NCBI RefSeq assembly: GCF_021869535.1 | Contig: NW_026262701.1 | Location: forward strand, 7,331,501-7,395,500 | Direction of reading: 5' to 3' | Length of the DNA stretch: 64,000 bases | From: Mytilus californianus | Taxonomy: Eukaryota > Mollusca > Bivalvia > Mytilida > Mytilidae | Shown: in pieces, positions 48,469 to 63,000 of the stretch | How positions within the stretch are numbered: the stretch's first letter is position 1 | Layout: every line of letters begins with the position of its first letter | Notes under the pieces: model-generated | Told to the model about the DNA's origin: nothing | Seen by the model: the letters and a program-made list of their open reading frames with translations, nothing else | Database searches by the model: none | Program-made: the position numbers and the translations under genes

Positions 48469-51056
48469 TCTGAATGTTCAACAAAGGATTTATTTTTCAT
48501 AGGTCATTATGTGGACTTTGACAAAACAACGAAATCAAATATCCATGAAAATACATTTTTTCCTCAATCCATGAAAATTGATTCCACAAAATAAATGAAT
48601 CGGCAGTAAGGTGAAATTTAAAATTTAATTACTGTTATTGTCATACTTAAGTAGAATAAGCCGTTTTGATTAAAAAAAAATTCTATCATTTTACTTACTA
48701 TCATAACAAGAAAATCTGAGCAATGTGAAAATGACATATTTAAAAATTTGACTCTTATTGTCATGGAAATGCATGCTTTACCATCATGACCAAACTACAT
48801 GTAGTTTTACTACAAATAATAATAAAGTATTCTTTAAAAAGGAATTTTGTAACTGTGATGAAAATTTTGTTGAATGAAACTTCAAGCTTAAAATTCAACA
48901 GTTCTTTTTAAGTTCATGGTCATGTTCAATATTTTAAAATGCAATACAGTATTAAATAGGACAATTTTTTTTTTAGAAAATTAGGGAATTTGCATATTTA
49001 TTTCATTGGCAGTATGGAATTCCAAGGTTTCTTGTGATTATTAAAATAAATCATTTAACAAGCTCCATACATTCAAGATTTATCTCTTCTCAAAGTGAAT
49101 GAACCTTTAAGTTATTGCATAATCTCTTCAGACCTACTGGGGAGGATAATCATTTTTCACCTATTTCCTTACCAACATTCATGGCTCGTGAGTTTAGGTC
49201 AATTTCAGTGTAAAAAGTTTCCTTAGTTCTAGTACCAGGTCATTTTAGATTTCTCAACACACTTATAGTAATTATTAGATGCAAAATGCAAAAAGTGGAA
49301 GCCTTTAATTCTACATATATGAGTTATACAATTTGTTAAAAAAAATGACCTTACATTTATCCTAATAATTACCAACCAGCATGTTTACTAAGGTTTGCTG
49401 TTGAAATAAATATTTTCTGACATTCTTACAATAAAAAGCATGCTCAAATGTTATAAAATATTTTATAAGACAATGTTTTTAATGTTAGTTGGGTAATAAG
49501 AAAAAGCTTTCTGCACTATGTTGGTAAATTCCTAGCATCAGTCCTATTTTCCCCCTAATGAGCCTCATACAAAAAAGTTGATAATTTTCTGACGTTGACC
49601 TAATATTGTATATTTATTTGTATGTGTTAACCAAATCTATGTAAGCTAATATGCTCATTACTAAAAAAGACTGTAAAAAGTCAATTTTTAGGGGAACTGA
49701 AAGTGCATTTCAACACAGTTTTACTACAGTAGCAGGCTTACATAGACAAACCTTATTTTTAATTTAACAAATAATTACTTAGTTAACTCCCTTAAGCTTA
49801 CTCTCATAGATTCTAAAAATTAAGCATGGCAGTAATTATAAATGACTGTAAGTCTTCAACTTATCTGGAATAGGGAAGGATTTCTTACTTTTCTATTTAT
49901 AACTTTATCTGAACAATTAAAAAACATTTTTATCTTTATAAATTAAATGCCATTGGACAATAGAAAATTCTAAAGGACTATCATTTTGACCTTCTTATGA
50001 AAAATACATAAAAAAGTTGGTAAAAATCAGAAAGTAACACATATTTTTGGTTAATGTGGAAGAATATCCTGTTTTTTTTTGCTTTTAAATAATTGAATTT
50101 TATCACCATGTCTATACAAGGAATTCTTTAAAATAAAGATTTTTTTTCTCGTAAATATTAACAGAGATTACTTTTTTTTTAAATACTACCTGCTAAAACC
50201 GATTGTTGACAACAAAGGTGGGAGGACACAGAACAATACAGGTATTGATATACCCTGTTTATATTGAAATAAATATTTTATAATATACATGTACTTTGAC
50301 AATATATACATTAATGTTATGTATGTTTTCAATGTTAATTAGTTATGACAAATCAATGGCACATCAATATGAAAACTAACTTAACAAGCTGTTGACTAGA
50401 AATATAACACACACACACACATATAAAATAACAGTAACAACTGTGTATGTATAAAAATAAATGATGCCTTAAAGCACTAACGTTTGTGATGGCTATAACT
50501 GATTGAATTAACTTAATTCTAACACCATAACAACTTGTCTATGGAATAATATCTAGAACTAATGTAATTTGCTGATTTCAAAAAGTTACTTTACCCAGAG
50601 GTCATTATAACATTATATAGTTTGTCTATCTTTGGAATAACATATACAATCCATGAAATCTATTTTTAAGTAAAAAAATATCAAACATAATTTCAAATTG
50701 TCATTATCAAATATCTTTTCAAGATCATACTTTTTATACAGGTTGTCTTTCAATAACTTTTTCACAAAACTGAACTACAGTTGTATCATCAATATTTAAG
50801 GGAGTTAATATATCAAATAGTATGTAAAAATACAGTAAAAAAAGTCAAAATATTTTTTGGCAGGAATAATTAGTAGCTGTAAAATAAATGCCATTCCTGT
50901 AGAAGAGTTTAATAAAGAAAAAGAAAATTAAAAAGTCTTAAAAAAGAAAAAAAAAAAACTGGAATTAATAAAATGATGTCAATTGACTAGATGTCAGTTG
51001 CTATGATAACAAAGTGACAATCAAAGAAAATAATGAGAGCTAATGAAAAATAAACA
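48469..51056. other. 3' flank and probable 3' UTR of the RhoGAP gene
   Basis: A+T-rich sequence downstream of the RhoGAP stop codon on -. It has a short (AC)n run near 50408 and no coding exon that I can see. The polyadenylation site could not be fixed. Confidence 0.4.
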
Positions 51057-54000
51057 TCATTGCTTAGCACCATAGAATGGTTTTGGACCAAGTCTAACTG
51101 GATGTGGTCTAACCAGACCTTCTAAATGTGAACTAGATGAAGGAATCTCTAAACTATGTCTAAATGTTTCATTTCTACGAGATTCTGTTTGACAATAATT
51201 TGGGGATTCACTTCTCACTCTGGGACAATGTCTTAATTGAGAAGTTGCAAGAAGCTCTTCTTGCATTTCTTCTGTTTTACTAGTTTTTTCTTCAAAAAAT
51301 TGCATCAATTCTTTAATACTTCCTCTTCTTTCGACTTTCCGTGAACTTGTATTTTCAGAGCCATTTATAGGTAACGTTAAAGATTGACTCATTCTATTTT
51401 GTGATTCACTAGTGATAACAGTTTCACTTTGAGCAATTGTTGGGGAAGTAACAGTAACATGTGTTGTTTCACTATTTTCACTAAAGCTAACGTGTCTGAC
51501 ACTCTTTGGAGATCCTGCCTCTGACTTCTGTCTTACAAATCTCAGAGATACGTCAACATTTCTTTGGCTCTGTGGAGATCTATTGCCTCTTGAAAATTCA
51601 TCAGGTCGTAACACTTTAGGGGAATTTCTTAATGATTTCGGTGAACCATCCACAACCGTTTTCGGAGAAGTTCTAGCACTACTAAATCTTATTGTCATTT
51701 CAGCTTCTGACATTGCTGATTCGCTTGAAGCCCTCCCACGGGTGCTTCCGCGATGTTTAGGTGGCTTACCAAAGTTTGTAATTCCTATTGTTACTTTTTC
51801 TATTTTCTTTGGACGAAACTCATATCCTAAATCAGTGGAAATGCTTCTTCGACTTCCTGGCATTTGCCACAATTGTCCAGAAACACGACTAGAAAATGAA
51901 TTATTACCAGAATCAGAAAGATCACTGGAGTATTGCTCTGTTTGTGAATATGACCTCTGACTTGTAAATCCAAATTTAGCCTGTTTTATTCTTTCGCTGT
52001 TATAATTTTCATGTCTAAAACACACATTTGAATTAGTAACTTCAGAACTGCTACTGGCATTGTCATTTTCAATTTTTTCTTTCAAACTCTGAAGTTTTGT
52101 GGATTGATGTGACTGAGTAAACTGGTCATCTTCCTCTTCAGGAAGAAAATCCTCATGCCGTGATGATGCCATTTCTAATGCAGATTCGTCCAATGATGAT
52201 CGACTAGGAGTCTCTGATAAGAATGTCAATGGCATATTCTGTAATTCATGTGGGTCTTGATGTTTAACATTATGCTGCACTGTAACCTTAATATCAGATT
52301 TACTTTTAATCTTATTGTGATCAACGAAAACATCATCACTTGTGTCTTCATCACAAGAGTCCATCACCACACACTCAGTTTTATAATAATCAACACTGTA
52401 GGATTTGTGTAATGGTGGTTTTGAGAATGATTTTGGAATAGCTGTAGGTGGACTATTTGTTTTTGGATGAAGTGGTAGTTTACGTTTGACGACCACATCT
52501 CTGTATTCTTCTATATATTCTGGACTAGGAGGAGCAAGTTCTGGTAAGTCAGATTTTTCTTTTTTCATTTCCATTTGTACACTAGATGGAGACACTAGTC
52601 TCATGTTTTCTAACCCTGTATTTCGGCTGGTTTCCTGTTGAGGTGCAACTAACTGATGAGACACGCCCACCACTTCTGCTTCCAATATTCCTGGACCTTG
52701 GCTCGGTAGATTGTCAGGATTTTTTTTGAGAGACATGCTTAATTCTAAATCTGCATTTATGGCATTCTGAGCAGCTTCCTCAGAATTATCCAGTTTTTGA
52801 ATGACCTGAGGTGAAGCATGAATGATTGGACCTTGTGACAGAAAATGTACTGTTGCCACTGGATACTGATATGGATCAGCAGAGAAATGGGTTTCTATTT
52901 CCATTAAGTGGACATTTTGTGGAGGACTTCTTGTATTGCTAAAAGGATCTTGCATTGTTTCGAAAGTTTCTGGAATGTTTCCACTATTTTGTTCACGCTC
53001 TGCTTTTAATCTTTCCTGAATTTTCTCTCTCATCTCATTGGACAAATTTTGGTGTGTTGGAATGCCAAAACAACTTTCATTAAAATCAATGTCATCTATC
53101 ACAGAATTAAAGGGCATGACTTCTGCCATGATCTGCTGGTCATTCAAGTATGGTCCATCAATAGCAGTCTCCATAGGAGCAGGTACATCCATTTTACCTC
53201 CTATATGACTAGTCTGGCTACTTGCCATTACAGGGTAGGAAGGAGGAAGAGTTACTCCCCCTGTTACAGATTGTGCAACACTTTTTTTGTCTATAGCACT
53301 TTTTGATTTGTCAGTAAAATTAGTTCGTAGCACTTTACCAAAGTCAGTTGGTTCATATTCAATGTTTCTTGGTTCAGAATTAGTACTTGAAGATGTATTG
53401 CTGGAAGTGTCTTGAGTGACGACAGTGCAGTGTTTAATCTGTGGTATATTTGATTCAGTCTGACAACGTTTTATCATTGGCTTCTCCAATGTCAAAGTCT
53501 GTTGATCAGTACTACATTCAGGAGTTCGTTGTCGAACTCTTGGTTCAAATTCCTCAAGACGTTCCATTGCTGCTATAGTTGAAGACCTTCTTAGTGTTCT
53601 TTCACCTTCAAATCCATAATTTTTATTTATTCTTTCTGTCAATTTTTGAATAGAAGGTCTTTCCATTTCAATTTTTGTTTCTAAATTTTGTATTTCATTC
53701 AATTTCTCTCCATGGCTACCTAACCGACAAACATCTCCTGTGGGAGCTAGCTGAGTTCTCCATTGTTCATTAAAATTTGACAAATCCTGCAACTTTTTAT
53801 CAAATGGCACTTCATCAGGACTTTCAATACTATGCTGATGAGCTGCATGAGGAGGCATTCTTGCTATTTTTTGAGATTTTGGAGACTGACCATCTTTTTT
53901 AAGAACAGACACAAAATCTTGATTCAATCCTGCTAAATCTTCCCATCTTGGTTGCTGCCTAGGTGACCTTGGACTTTGAACTACAGCATTTTCACCATCA

Positions 54001-57000
54001 ACCATCTGACTTGTTTGAAATAATAACTTTTCAAAATTTCTTTCTGCTGATTCTTTCCCTTCTGAATGCCCATTCTGAAATAACGTCTCATCAATTGCAG
54101 TTTCTAGTCTTTGGGTATCAGAGAAATTATCTTTTAATAAAAGCTTAGCTGGTGGACTCTTTGGGGATGTGTTTGCAGGTCCTGTGTAAATAGGATTTTG
54201 AACAAATCTCCTTGATGAAGGACTGGTAGGGTCTTGTGTGGTTCTGATTTTATTTGGTCTGTGTGCTATTGGACTAGCATAAGATAAGTCCTCTTGGGAT
54301 GGGGTGCGTATTTTACTTGGTCTGTTTGTGATAGGACTTCCATGATAAAGTTCTTCCTGTGATGGGGTTCTTACTTTGCTTTGTCGATGAGAAATGGATG
54401 GACTACCATGAGAAACTTCGTCCTGTAAAGGACTACAAATCTTATTTAGTCTGTGCATTGCTGATGGACTGTGGGGACTATATTGGACATTTTCTTGAGA
54501 AGGACTCCGAACATTTATAAGTCTCTGAGCAATAGGAGGACTGTTAGTAGGTGTTGTATGTTCGCCATCTGACCTATCAGTATTTTTCCATCTTGATGTC
54601 CTTTCACTCAATGGACTTACAATCTTCCGGCGATATTCACTTGGACTGATATCAGACATTGGACTAGCTAAACTAGAGGCAGTCGAGTGACGTTTTGAAG
54701 ATTGATTAGATCGTGCCTGTTTAGTGAAAAATTCAAAATCCTCTTCAGACATGTCTATTTTATGTCCAGTTTCAGCTTTGTAACTTTCAAAATTAATCAT
54801 ATCTTCTTCAGATAGGCCAAAGTGGACCTTTTCTGAAGCTTCTGTCCTTGTTTGATGAATACCAATTGATGCTTCTTTAGAATGTTCAATTAATAAGTCA
54901 CCATCAATATTAGTTTCAAGTTTTGTTTGTGCAATATGTGTTGGTCTTACAGCCTTTCTGACTAGCTGTGGTGTTTCAACAACCTGAATTTCTGCTCCAG
55001 GTCTATCTGTGTAGACATGAGATTCAAGATTATCACTACTACTAGACTGACGTTTAATTGTATCGACAGAACTTGAAGAGAAATCAAATGTTTCATTCAT
55101 TGATCCTTGTTCTACATTTTCTTTTTTCAATTTTCCTTTGTCAGATTCATTTTTAAAAGCTTTATCAATCTGAGCATTTATTTCCTTCAACGTTCGTGTC
55201 AAAGGGGATTCAGTATCATTTAAACTGTCCAATGAAGCACTTCTACGACCTTTCTTTTGCACTTTAGCTGTATCATCACTTTGACTTACACTGAAGCTTT
55301 CCACTGATGTTGACAGTTCACTTATTGTCACTGATGATAATAAATCAGTCTGACTTCCTGAAGTCAAATTTTCTAGAGATTTTTGAATGTCTGACGGTAC
55401 ACTGAGACATTTTGACATTTTGGATGAGAATGGCGGTGATACAGAATTTGGCTGGGGATGAATATTATCATACTCCTCCTCCTCATAAGATTGCTGCTTA
55501 TAAACTACAGATTTGGATGTTGATGTGGTCCTTGACTCAAAATGTTGAAAATCCGATGAAGAAAATGGTGAATCTAGATTATCATAACCACCAGGAGAAA
55601 CATCTGACCGTGTATGTCCTGTGTCATTCAAATTGTCCTGAAGATTGGGAAACTTTGGCAGTGACTCTTTGGCATGTTTTGATTTCTCATCATCTGAAAG
55701 CAATTCAGAAAAATCAGATTTGTGTGGTGAATAAAATCCTGATGGTGATTCATCAGGTGATGTGGCAGGTGAAGTGTTCATCCAATTTTTACGTTTGGCT
55801 CCAGGACTTTCTGGAAGATTACCTATAGACTGAATATCTTTTTTATTTCCCCCTTTTTCATGCTTTGTCGAATGTTTAACTTTAGATGATGCTGTTTCTT
55901 TAAGTTTTTCCGCACTAGGGGATAACGGAAGTTTCCTTTCCTCAGAAGAACGCTGCTTATTGTCTGAACTTTTTGGACTTGTTGAATTAAAAACAGTTGC
56001 ATCTTCAACATGAAGGACAAACTTTTCTTTGTCTCCTATTGATTCCAATCTACTTCGTGATCCAATCACTTTTGTTTCTTCATTTTTTAAACTTTTTGCC
56101 ACTTTTTGCACTAATTTCTCACGATTTTCCTTTTCAAAATTACTTTCATTTTTTCGACGTAATTTTTCACTTTGGGCAATAGGTTTCGTTACCACCTTTT
56201 TTTCCTTGGGTGGTGGCATTTCTCTTTCTTTTCTTGGTGTAGAAGATCCTGATGGAGTTCTACGGTGAGTTGGTTTTCTTTTTTCCTCTCCTCGTACAAA
56301 TGATTGTTTCCTTTCTGTTTTCCGTTCTTTTCTAGCCTCCATACCACTATCAATTGATGAACTTGAATCTAAAGTACAAAAACACATTTTTATAGTTAAT
56401 AGTTTGCATCAAAGCATCTCTGTTGGAGTTCATCAAATCAAATATAACTGATAATATAAGTATTGTACATTTGTCAGAATGTAAAGTTAATGAACATCAC
56501 ACATATTTTTTTCAATTTAAAAAACTTTCTTTTTTCTTGAATTCCCCTAATTCTTTGTCTCTAGTGGTTTTTCCTCCACATTGGTAGCATCAAAATAGGG
56601 ACAAAATGAACTTTGTGACCCATTTAATTTTGGAAACAATACACATCATGGAAGTATTTTCTTTTTCCAAACCTGTGCTAAAAAGCACTCTATTTTAATC
56701 CTCAGCATAATTATGGAAACAAAACATATTTTTCTTCAATAAACTATAAATTTTACCTTCAAATTTATACCAAATATAAAATGCCATCAAGGGTATAATA
56801 ATAATAAAAAAAAATCATATTTTCAGTTTCTTTTTACAATTTTGTTACACCCCAGACATCAAGATGTTTTTTTTTTATTCAGATAAATTTATTTAGGTTA
56901 CATTCATGAATATCTGTTAGAGAGTAATTAAGTATTATAAGGTGTTTACAACAGATTTTCATCTGACCAGTGGCTCTTTTCACAATACATTTTTGAATGA

Positions 57001-60000
57001 TATTTTGTGAAGAAGAGTCACAGGAACACTGATGAACTGAGAATATAATCAATGTGATACACTGCAACTTGTCTAAACTGGATTGAAATGTATGTCAAAA
57101 TAAGACATTTGTTTAGTTCACACAAATTACAACCTGTCCATTTAGTAATCAAGAACACATATAATTACCATCAATCATTTCTACATCAATTGGGACTTCT
57201 CTTGATCCAGGTTCTATAAAGCTAGGATATTCATCATTCATTAAACATCTAGGTGACTCTGTGGAAGCAGATCTTTTGTGTTTGGTCCTTGGAGACATTT
57301 CTTCATCTGGAAAATTAAAAATTACATGTTAATTCAAATATCTGACTATCAGACATTTAAAAGACTTGGTATCATAAAAAATTACCTGACGTTCTATTTT
57401 GACCAAATAAATCACTTGCTGACATTCTATTCAGCCCAAAAATTTCTTACTGACTTTCTATTTTTGGCTAAATTACCAACTTTCTATTTTTGCCAAATAT
57501 TTGGCCAAAAAATCCCACATTGACATTCTTTTTTGACCTAATCAATCACTCACAAACATTCTTTTTTGGCCTATAAAATCACATTGACATTTCGGCCATA
57601 AAGATTACTCACTGATTTTTTTTTTGGGGCGTATTCATTTGGATCACTCACTGAAATTCTATTTTGGCCAAATTACCAACATTCTATTTGGAAAAACAAA
57701 TCCCACGCTGAAATTCTATTTTGGCCTAATCAATCACTCAAGAACATTTTTTTTGGCCTATACAATCACATTGACATTTCGGCCATAAAGATTACTCACT
57801 GATTTTTTTTTTTAGGCATATTCATTTGGATCACTCACTGAAATTCTATTTTGGCCAAATTACCAACATTCTATTTGGAAAAACAAATCCCACGCTGATA
57901 TTCTATTTTGGCCTAATCAATCACTCAAGAACATTTTTTTTGGCCTATATATATATATATACAATCACATTGACATTTCTGCCATAAAGATTACTCACTG
58001 ACTTTTTTTTGGGATGAATACATTTAGATCACTCACTGAAATTCTATTTTGACCAAATCAATCCATCAATCAATCAACCAAACAACCAATTAATTTTAAA
58101 TTCATCATAAAATATTGTGTTCATTAACCAGATTATCAAGAGTTTACCTGAACAAGAATTAATTCTAGGAAAATCATCAAAGTGACGTGAAAGTCTATGA
58201 TCTCTGTTTGGTAGATTGATCAGAGACTCAGCACTTTTAGCTACACGTAATCGTCTTCGCTTCCAGTTATGGACATCTTCCTCAGTGATGGCTTTCCTTT
58301 CCAGGTCCATTAATACATCTTCTAAAAAAGTAAAATAATTTGATAATATTCATATCAGCAAATATATTATCATTTTTCAGTGAATGAAAATATCAATGCT
58401 AAACAAAATATTTGTGTTCATAATACTGTAAAATGTAACTCTTATGTTTTTATTATTTGTATTTTCAGCCAGGTTAAATGTATTTCATTAAATGTTTTTT
58501 TTAATAACACATCATATATATACTCAGATCAAAACTATCTGTTTTATTTGATAATGTTGTAGATGAAGACTTGTTCATGTTTGAAGTGCAATATTTAAGC
58601 TATTTTCATTTTAAACAATAAACTGAATGAAGTTTCATCAATATTTTGCTGAACAAGTAGGCAATATTCTATGTCTGACCTTGGATCCTGAGTTAGATTT
58701 CTAATGCAACTCAGCCAAAGTGATAAACAAACATATCAAATACTGACCAAGAATCAGAATCATTTAAACAAACGATAAAGTGACCAAAAACAATCTATTA
58801 TGTAGATGAATCAATTGAATACTATTCAATTTTTACAAGTAGTAAATAAGTTGTTCATTTGTATTTTTGTTTAAACTGATATCAAATTTTTGAGAAAACA
58901 ATTCCATTTCACAGTTCCATGTTCCTAACAGCAAGAAATGTACAAGAAGAATTGTGATCTGGTTCCACTTTTGCACAGTGAACTAGGAACCCAGTTTATG
59001 TATTACCTTTACCTCCTTTTTGTTTGATACTTCCTCTCCCTGATGATCTTGTGAAAATGGACCGCCAACTCCCTGGTGACTTTTTACCCTTCAAGTTTGA
59101 AGTAGTATTGTCTCTAAGAGGCATTCTTTTCCTGAAATACAAAAATTTTAGATTAGTTTTTTCTCTTATTTTTGCCAAATCTTTTACGTATAAATACAGT
59201 AAACTAATTTTTGCATAGAACACATACCAGTGATGCCATCATTATATTTCATATGAAAAGAAGTTATGGTTTTGATGTATGGAGCACCATTAGTAACATT
59301 GTAAACATCTGATTTACATGAGAATAATGTTGATTTGTGATTTTTATGTAATGATCAAGAATTATAAGAGGAATTTGAAAGAAAACAATAATAATATATA
59401 GCATTTATAAACAGTATCTCAGCACAGCATTCAAAATTCTAAGATTATTGCTTAAGCAGTGTTTAAAAAATCACCAGATTTTCAAATTTAGCCTAACTTA
59501 ACACCACACACAAATTAAAAGTCATTGTTAGGTCAAAAACTGTAAAACTTTGACCTTAAAAAGGCATTTTTAGATTTATGGTACTGTTGGGTTGTTGTCA
59601 TACTGTATATTGCAGATCTTGCTTTATTAATTTTCATAATAAATCCTTATCAGTCCATATCTAGTAGACTAAGTATTAAAAATGTGAGAAAAGGTAATTT
59701 TTACATTTTGTTCATCAGAAACAGATTGTTTTCTATTCTACAAATATGATCTTTTAGATGTATCAACATCTATACATAAAGGATTTGACTGCACAATAAT
59801 CTATTTAATCAACTTTAAACACATTGACATAACTGCCAATGGACATCAAGCAAATAAACATTGATCAACCCTTTAATCAGTTAGTCTTACTTGTATCCAG
59901 GAAGGTCTATAACTGTGTGATACTTCGATGGAAGTTTTTCTGGACCACCGCCTACATTTATATACTTGTGTGGCGCAGGACGGAGACTTGCAGACAAAGC

Positions 60001-63000
60001 TCTCTCCCTTGCTTCCTCTAATGTAATAAGTTTTGTTGGTGTAGAAATGGCTAATGACTTTGGTCTTGGTTTTTTTCGAGACTCTGAAAGAGAAACTTAC
60101 TTTTTAAACTGGTTACGGGTATGTATATCTACTTAACTTATACTATTCTTATCATTAATCAATGTATTTTTGTCAAATACTCAGTTCTTATTTTTGCAAG
60201 CAACTTTATTCCAACAGTTAATATTATGTGTAAAATTTTGTTTCTGATTATATATTCATTGGGTTTTTAAAATGTATTCCTCTTCAAATTTTCATTTGAT
60301 TTAAAAAAAAAGTCATCTTCAGACATCATTCTAAAAATAAATTACATATGAAAAATTGCAGTTTAAAACATACAAAATATATGCAAACTGTCTGTATATA
60401 ATACCAGTCTTTATTCTACTTGCTATAGAATTTATGTGTTATGTAAGAGATATTTACGTGTAAACTCTGGAGAACTATAAGATGGCAATTTATCACTAAA
60501 TATGAGATCAGCATAAACAATGAGACATTCTGTAACAACGGCCTGGATCCCCACACCTTGTAAAGCTGCTGCCCCTCCACCTGATTCCAGTTCTTTAGAC
60601 CTGTTTAATCAAATGATACAAAATCAACAACAATAGCATATATCAACATGATATGTTACTTTCAGTCCCCAGTAAATATATTTTAAATCAGATAGTATTT
60701 CACGTCTTTCTGTTATTTTCATTAAAAGTATAAAACTTTACAGATCAGTGCAAAATATAATTTTCAAGCATTGTTACCTTTGTAAACAAATATGAAAGCC
60801 ACATATATCTCACACTGATGAGGTAGGATAATAGACAAAACTCATTACATGTGTAAGAAAATCATCCTTTTGAAAATTCATTATATTCCTTAACATTATC
60901 AAAATTCACAACAACCTAATAATTTCATAAAGAATTAATTGTTATAACGGTGATTTCAATTTTCACTGAATAAAAATCATTCAAAAGGTCTGTCAGACAT
61001 TGGCAAAAGTCTAGTTAAATTTGGTTCTGTCCAGTGAAATGAAATGAAGTTACATACGGACCAAAATATCATGTTTTAAAATCATTTTATCTATCAATTG
61101 TCCAGTAAAAAATGCTTGGTCCTGTATAGGCTGAATACTAACTTGAGCAATATCAGAACCTTTGGAATCACTGCTTTAAAACTCATTTACTGTTGGTTTT
61201 TTATATCTGTTGACTATTCTGATTAAATAAATAATTACCTGAGAAGATTAGGTGCCCATACTATGGCTAAATTTTTGGAATGCATGCCAGTGTCATTTCC
61301 ATTTGTGGAAACTTTTGCTAAATGTCTCATTAAATACTCCAAAGTTCTGAAAAAATAATAGATATGTGGTTAGTATTTCACATTAACTTGAAATCATTAC
61401 TGTTTACATGCCAAGAATATTTCTGTTTCTGTTTCTGGGACAAAGGATTTGTGATAAGATTCCTGATTTTCATGTGTTTTTTTTTATAGACTTGATAAAC
61501 GCAAAAGTATCATTAATCAATAATTTTTATAGCGACACAGATAGGCTATTAAAAAATGTAATATGCATTCTGTTTTCTGCTCTTTGGACAGTTGTTGTCT
61601 CTTTGACACATTCCCCGTTTCCATTCTCAAGTCTAAAATTTACTGGAATACAGGGTTTCCGCTGGCGGTCGCCAATTTCGCATTTTGCGAAAAAAATAAT
61701 AATTGTGGCGATTAAAATTCATCATTTGCGAAAGAATTTGGCGAAAGAAATATATATAACGATTTTATTTCATCCATCTTGTTTATTTATTTTTTTCGGG
61801 TTTCTCGGCCTTTGCCTGATCAGACAATACTCGGAAGTCACCTTGAACTTGTTAAGATTTTGACAGAAAATCAATAATCAGCTGATTGCATTTTATAGCT
61901 GTAGGCAACAAAGGATTAATTAATAAAGGTGTTGATTGTATTGTTTGACAAAAATATTAAATGATATGGTTAAATGGCGTCCATCACATGTCACATAAAG
62001 GATTTATAAACAACTTGAGACGCACGTGTATGATTCAAACTTTTGACATCTCCTTTCCTTTTTTAACGATGGTCCGGAAAGGAAAACTGATGAAAAATGT
62101 TGAAAGCAAGAAAATTCTCCGACTTTTATTTTAAAACTTTATCCTTCAACTTTGATATAGATAATTTACTTGTGTTTCAAGCATAGTTTTTTATTGACGA
62201 TGGTCCAGAAAAGAAAACTGTCGTTATGAAGAAATATATTCAACAGGTTGGGAATAACCCCTCAATACCTTTCCACAACAGCAAAATGACCCTTTTTCTG
62301 AGGGGCAGTCCCTCATTTAAGGTTATCTCACATTTGGGGGGTTGTTCCAAACTTGTTCAAAAGTAAGAAAAATCTCTGCCTGTAGTCTTTATCCTTCAAC
62401 AGGAAGGGAACTATATATCATATATCCGATTAACTAATTGAAGATGAATCTTGTGTTCCCAGAGGTCAAAATGATGATTTCTATATTGCTATTTTTACAG
62501 TATCTTTTAAAAAGTAAATGTTTAGTGTTTATTCATTACAATGTAGACTAAAAGATAAGTTTAAGAGACTCATTTTATTATTCTTTTTTTTTTTTGGGGG
62601 GGGGGGGGAGGAGGGGGGATAGAAAGATGGAAAATTTTAAACGAAAAATATATTAATGTTACTTGGCGAAAAAAATATAAAGTGGCCAAAAATATATTGA
62701 TTTGGCGAAAGAGGTGGCGAAAAAAATAATTGACCCAGGGGAAACCCTGCTGGAATAATATATAAAGTGTGAAATGAAACCATTTTATCGAGTGTATCAG
62801 TGATATACATATGTATGCATTTCATATAAATAAACATGATATTACTGTTATTGCTTTACTTGAGAAAAAAATGCAATACATTAATATTTTCTGCCAGTTA
62901 TCCTAATCGACGGCTTAAAAACTCAGTACAGTTATAACAGTTTTGGAATGTAATATGAATACAAAAAAATTAGCATTGTTTTCGAAATATCTGTCTTGTT

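Noticed and set aside
51583-51960. 125-codon frame on + inside the RhoGAP exon
   Set aside because: Antisense shadow of a well-supported long coding exon; no recognisable domain. The same applies to 55412-55828 and other + frames there.
61408-61863. 151-codon frame on +
   Set aside because: Crosses the left boundary of the hAT-like element at 61651, so it joins unrelated sequence.
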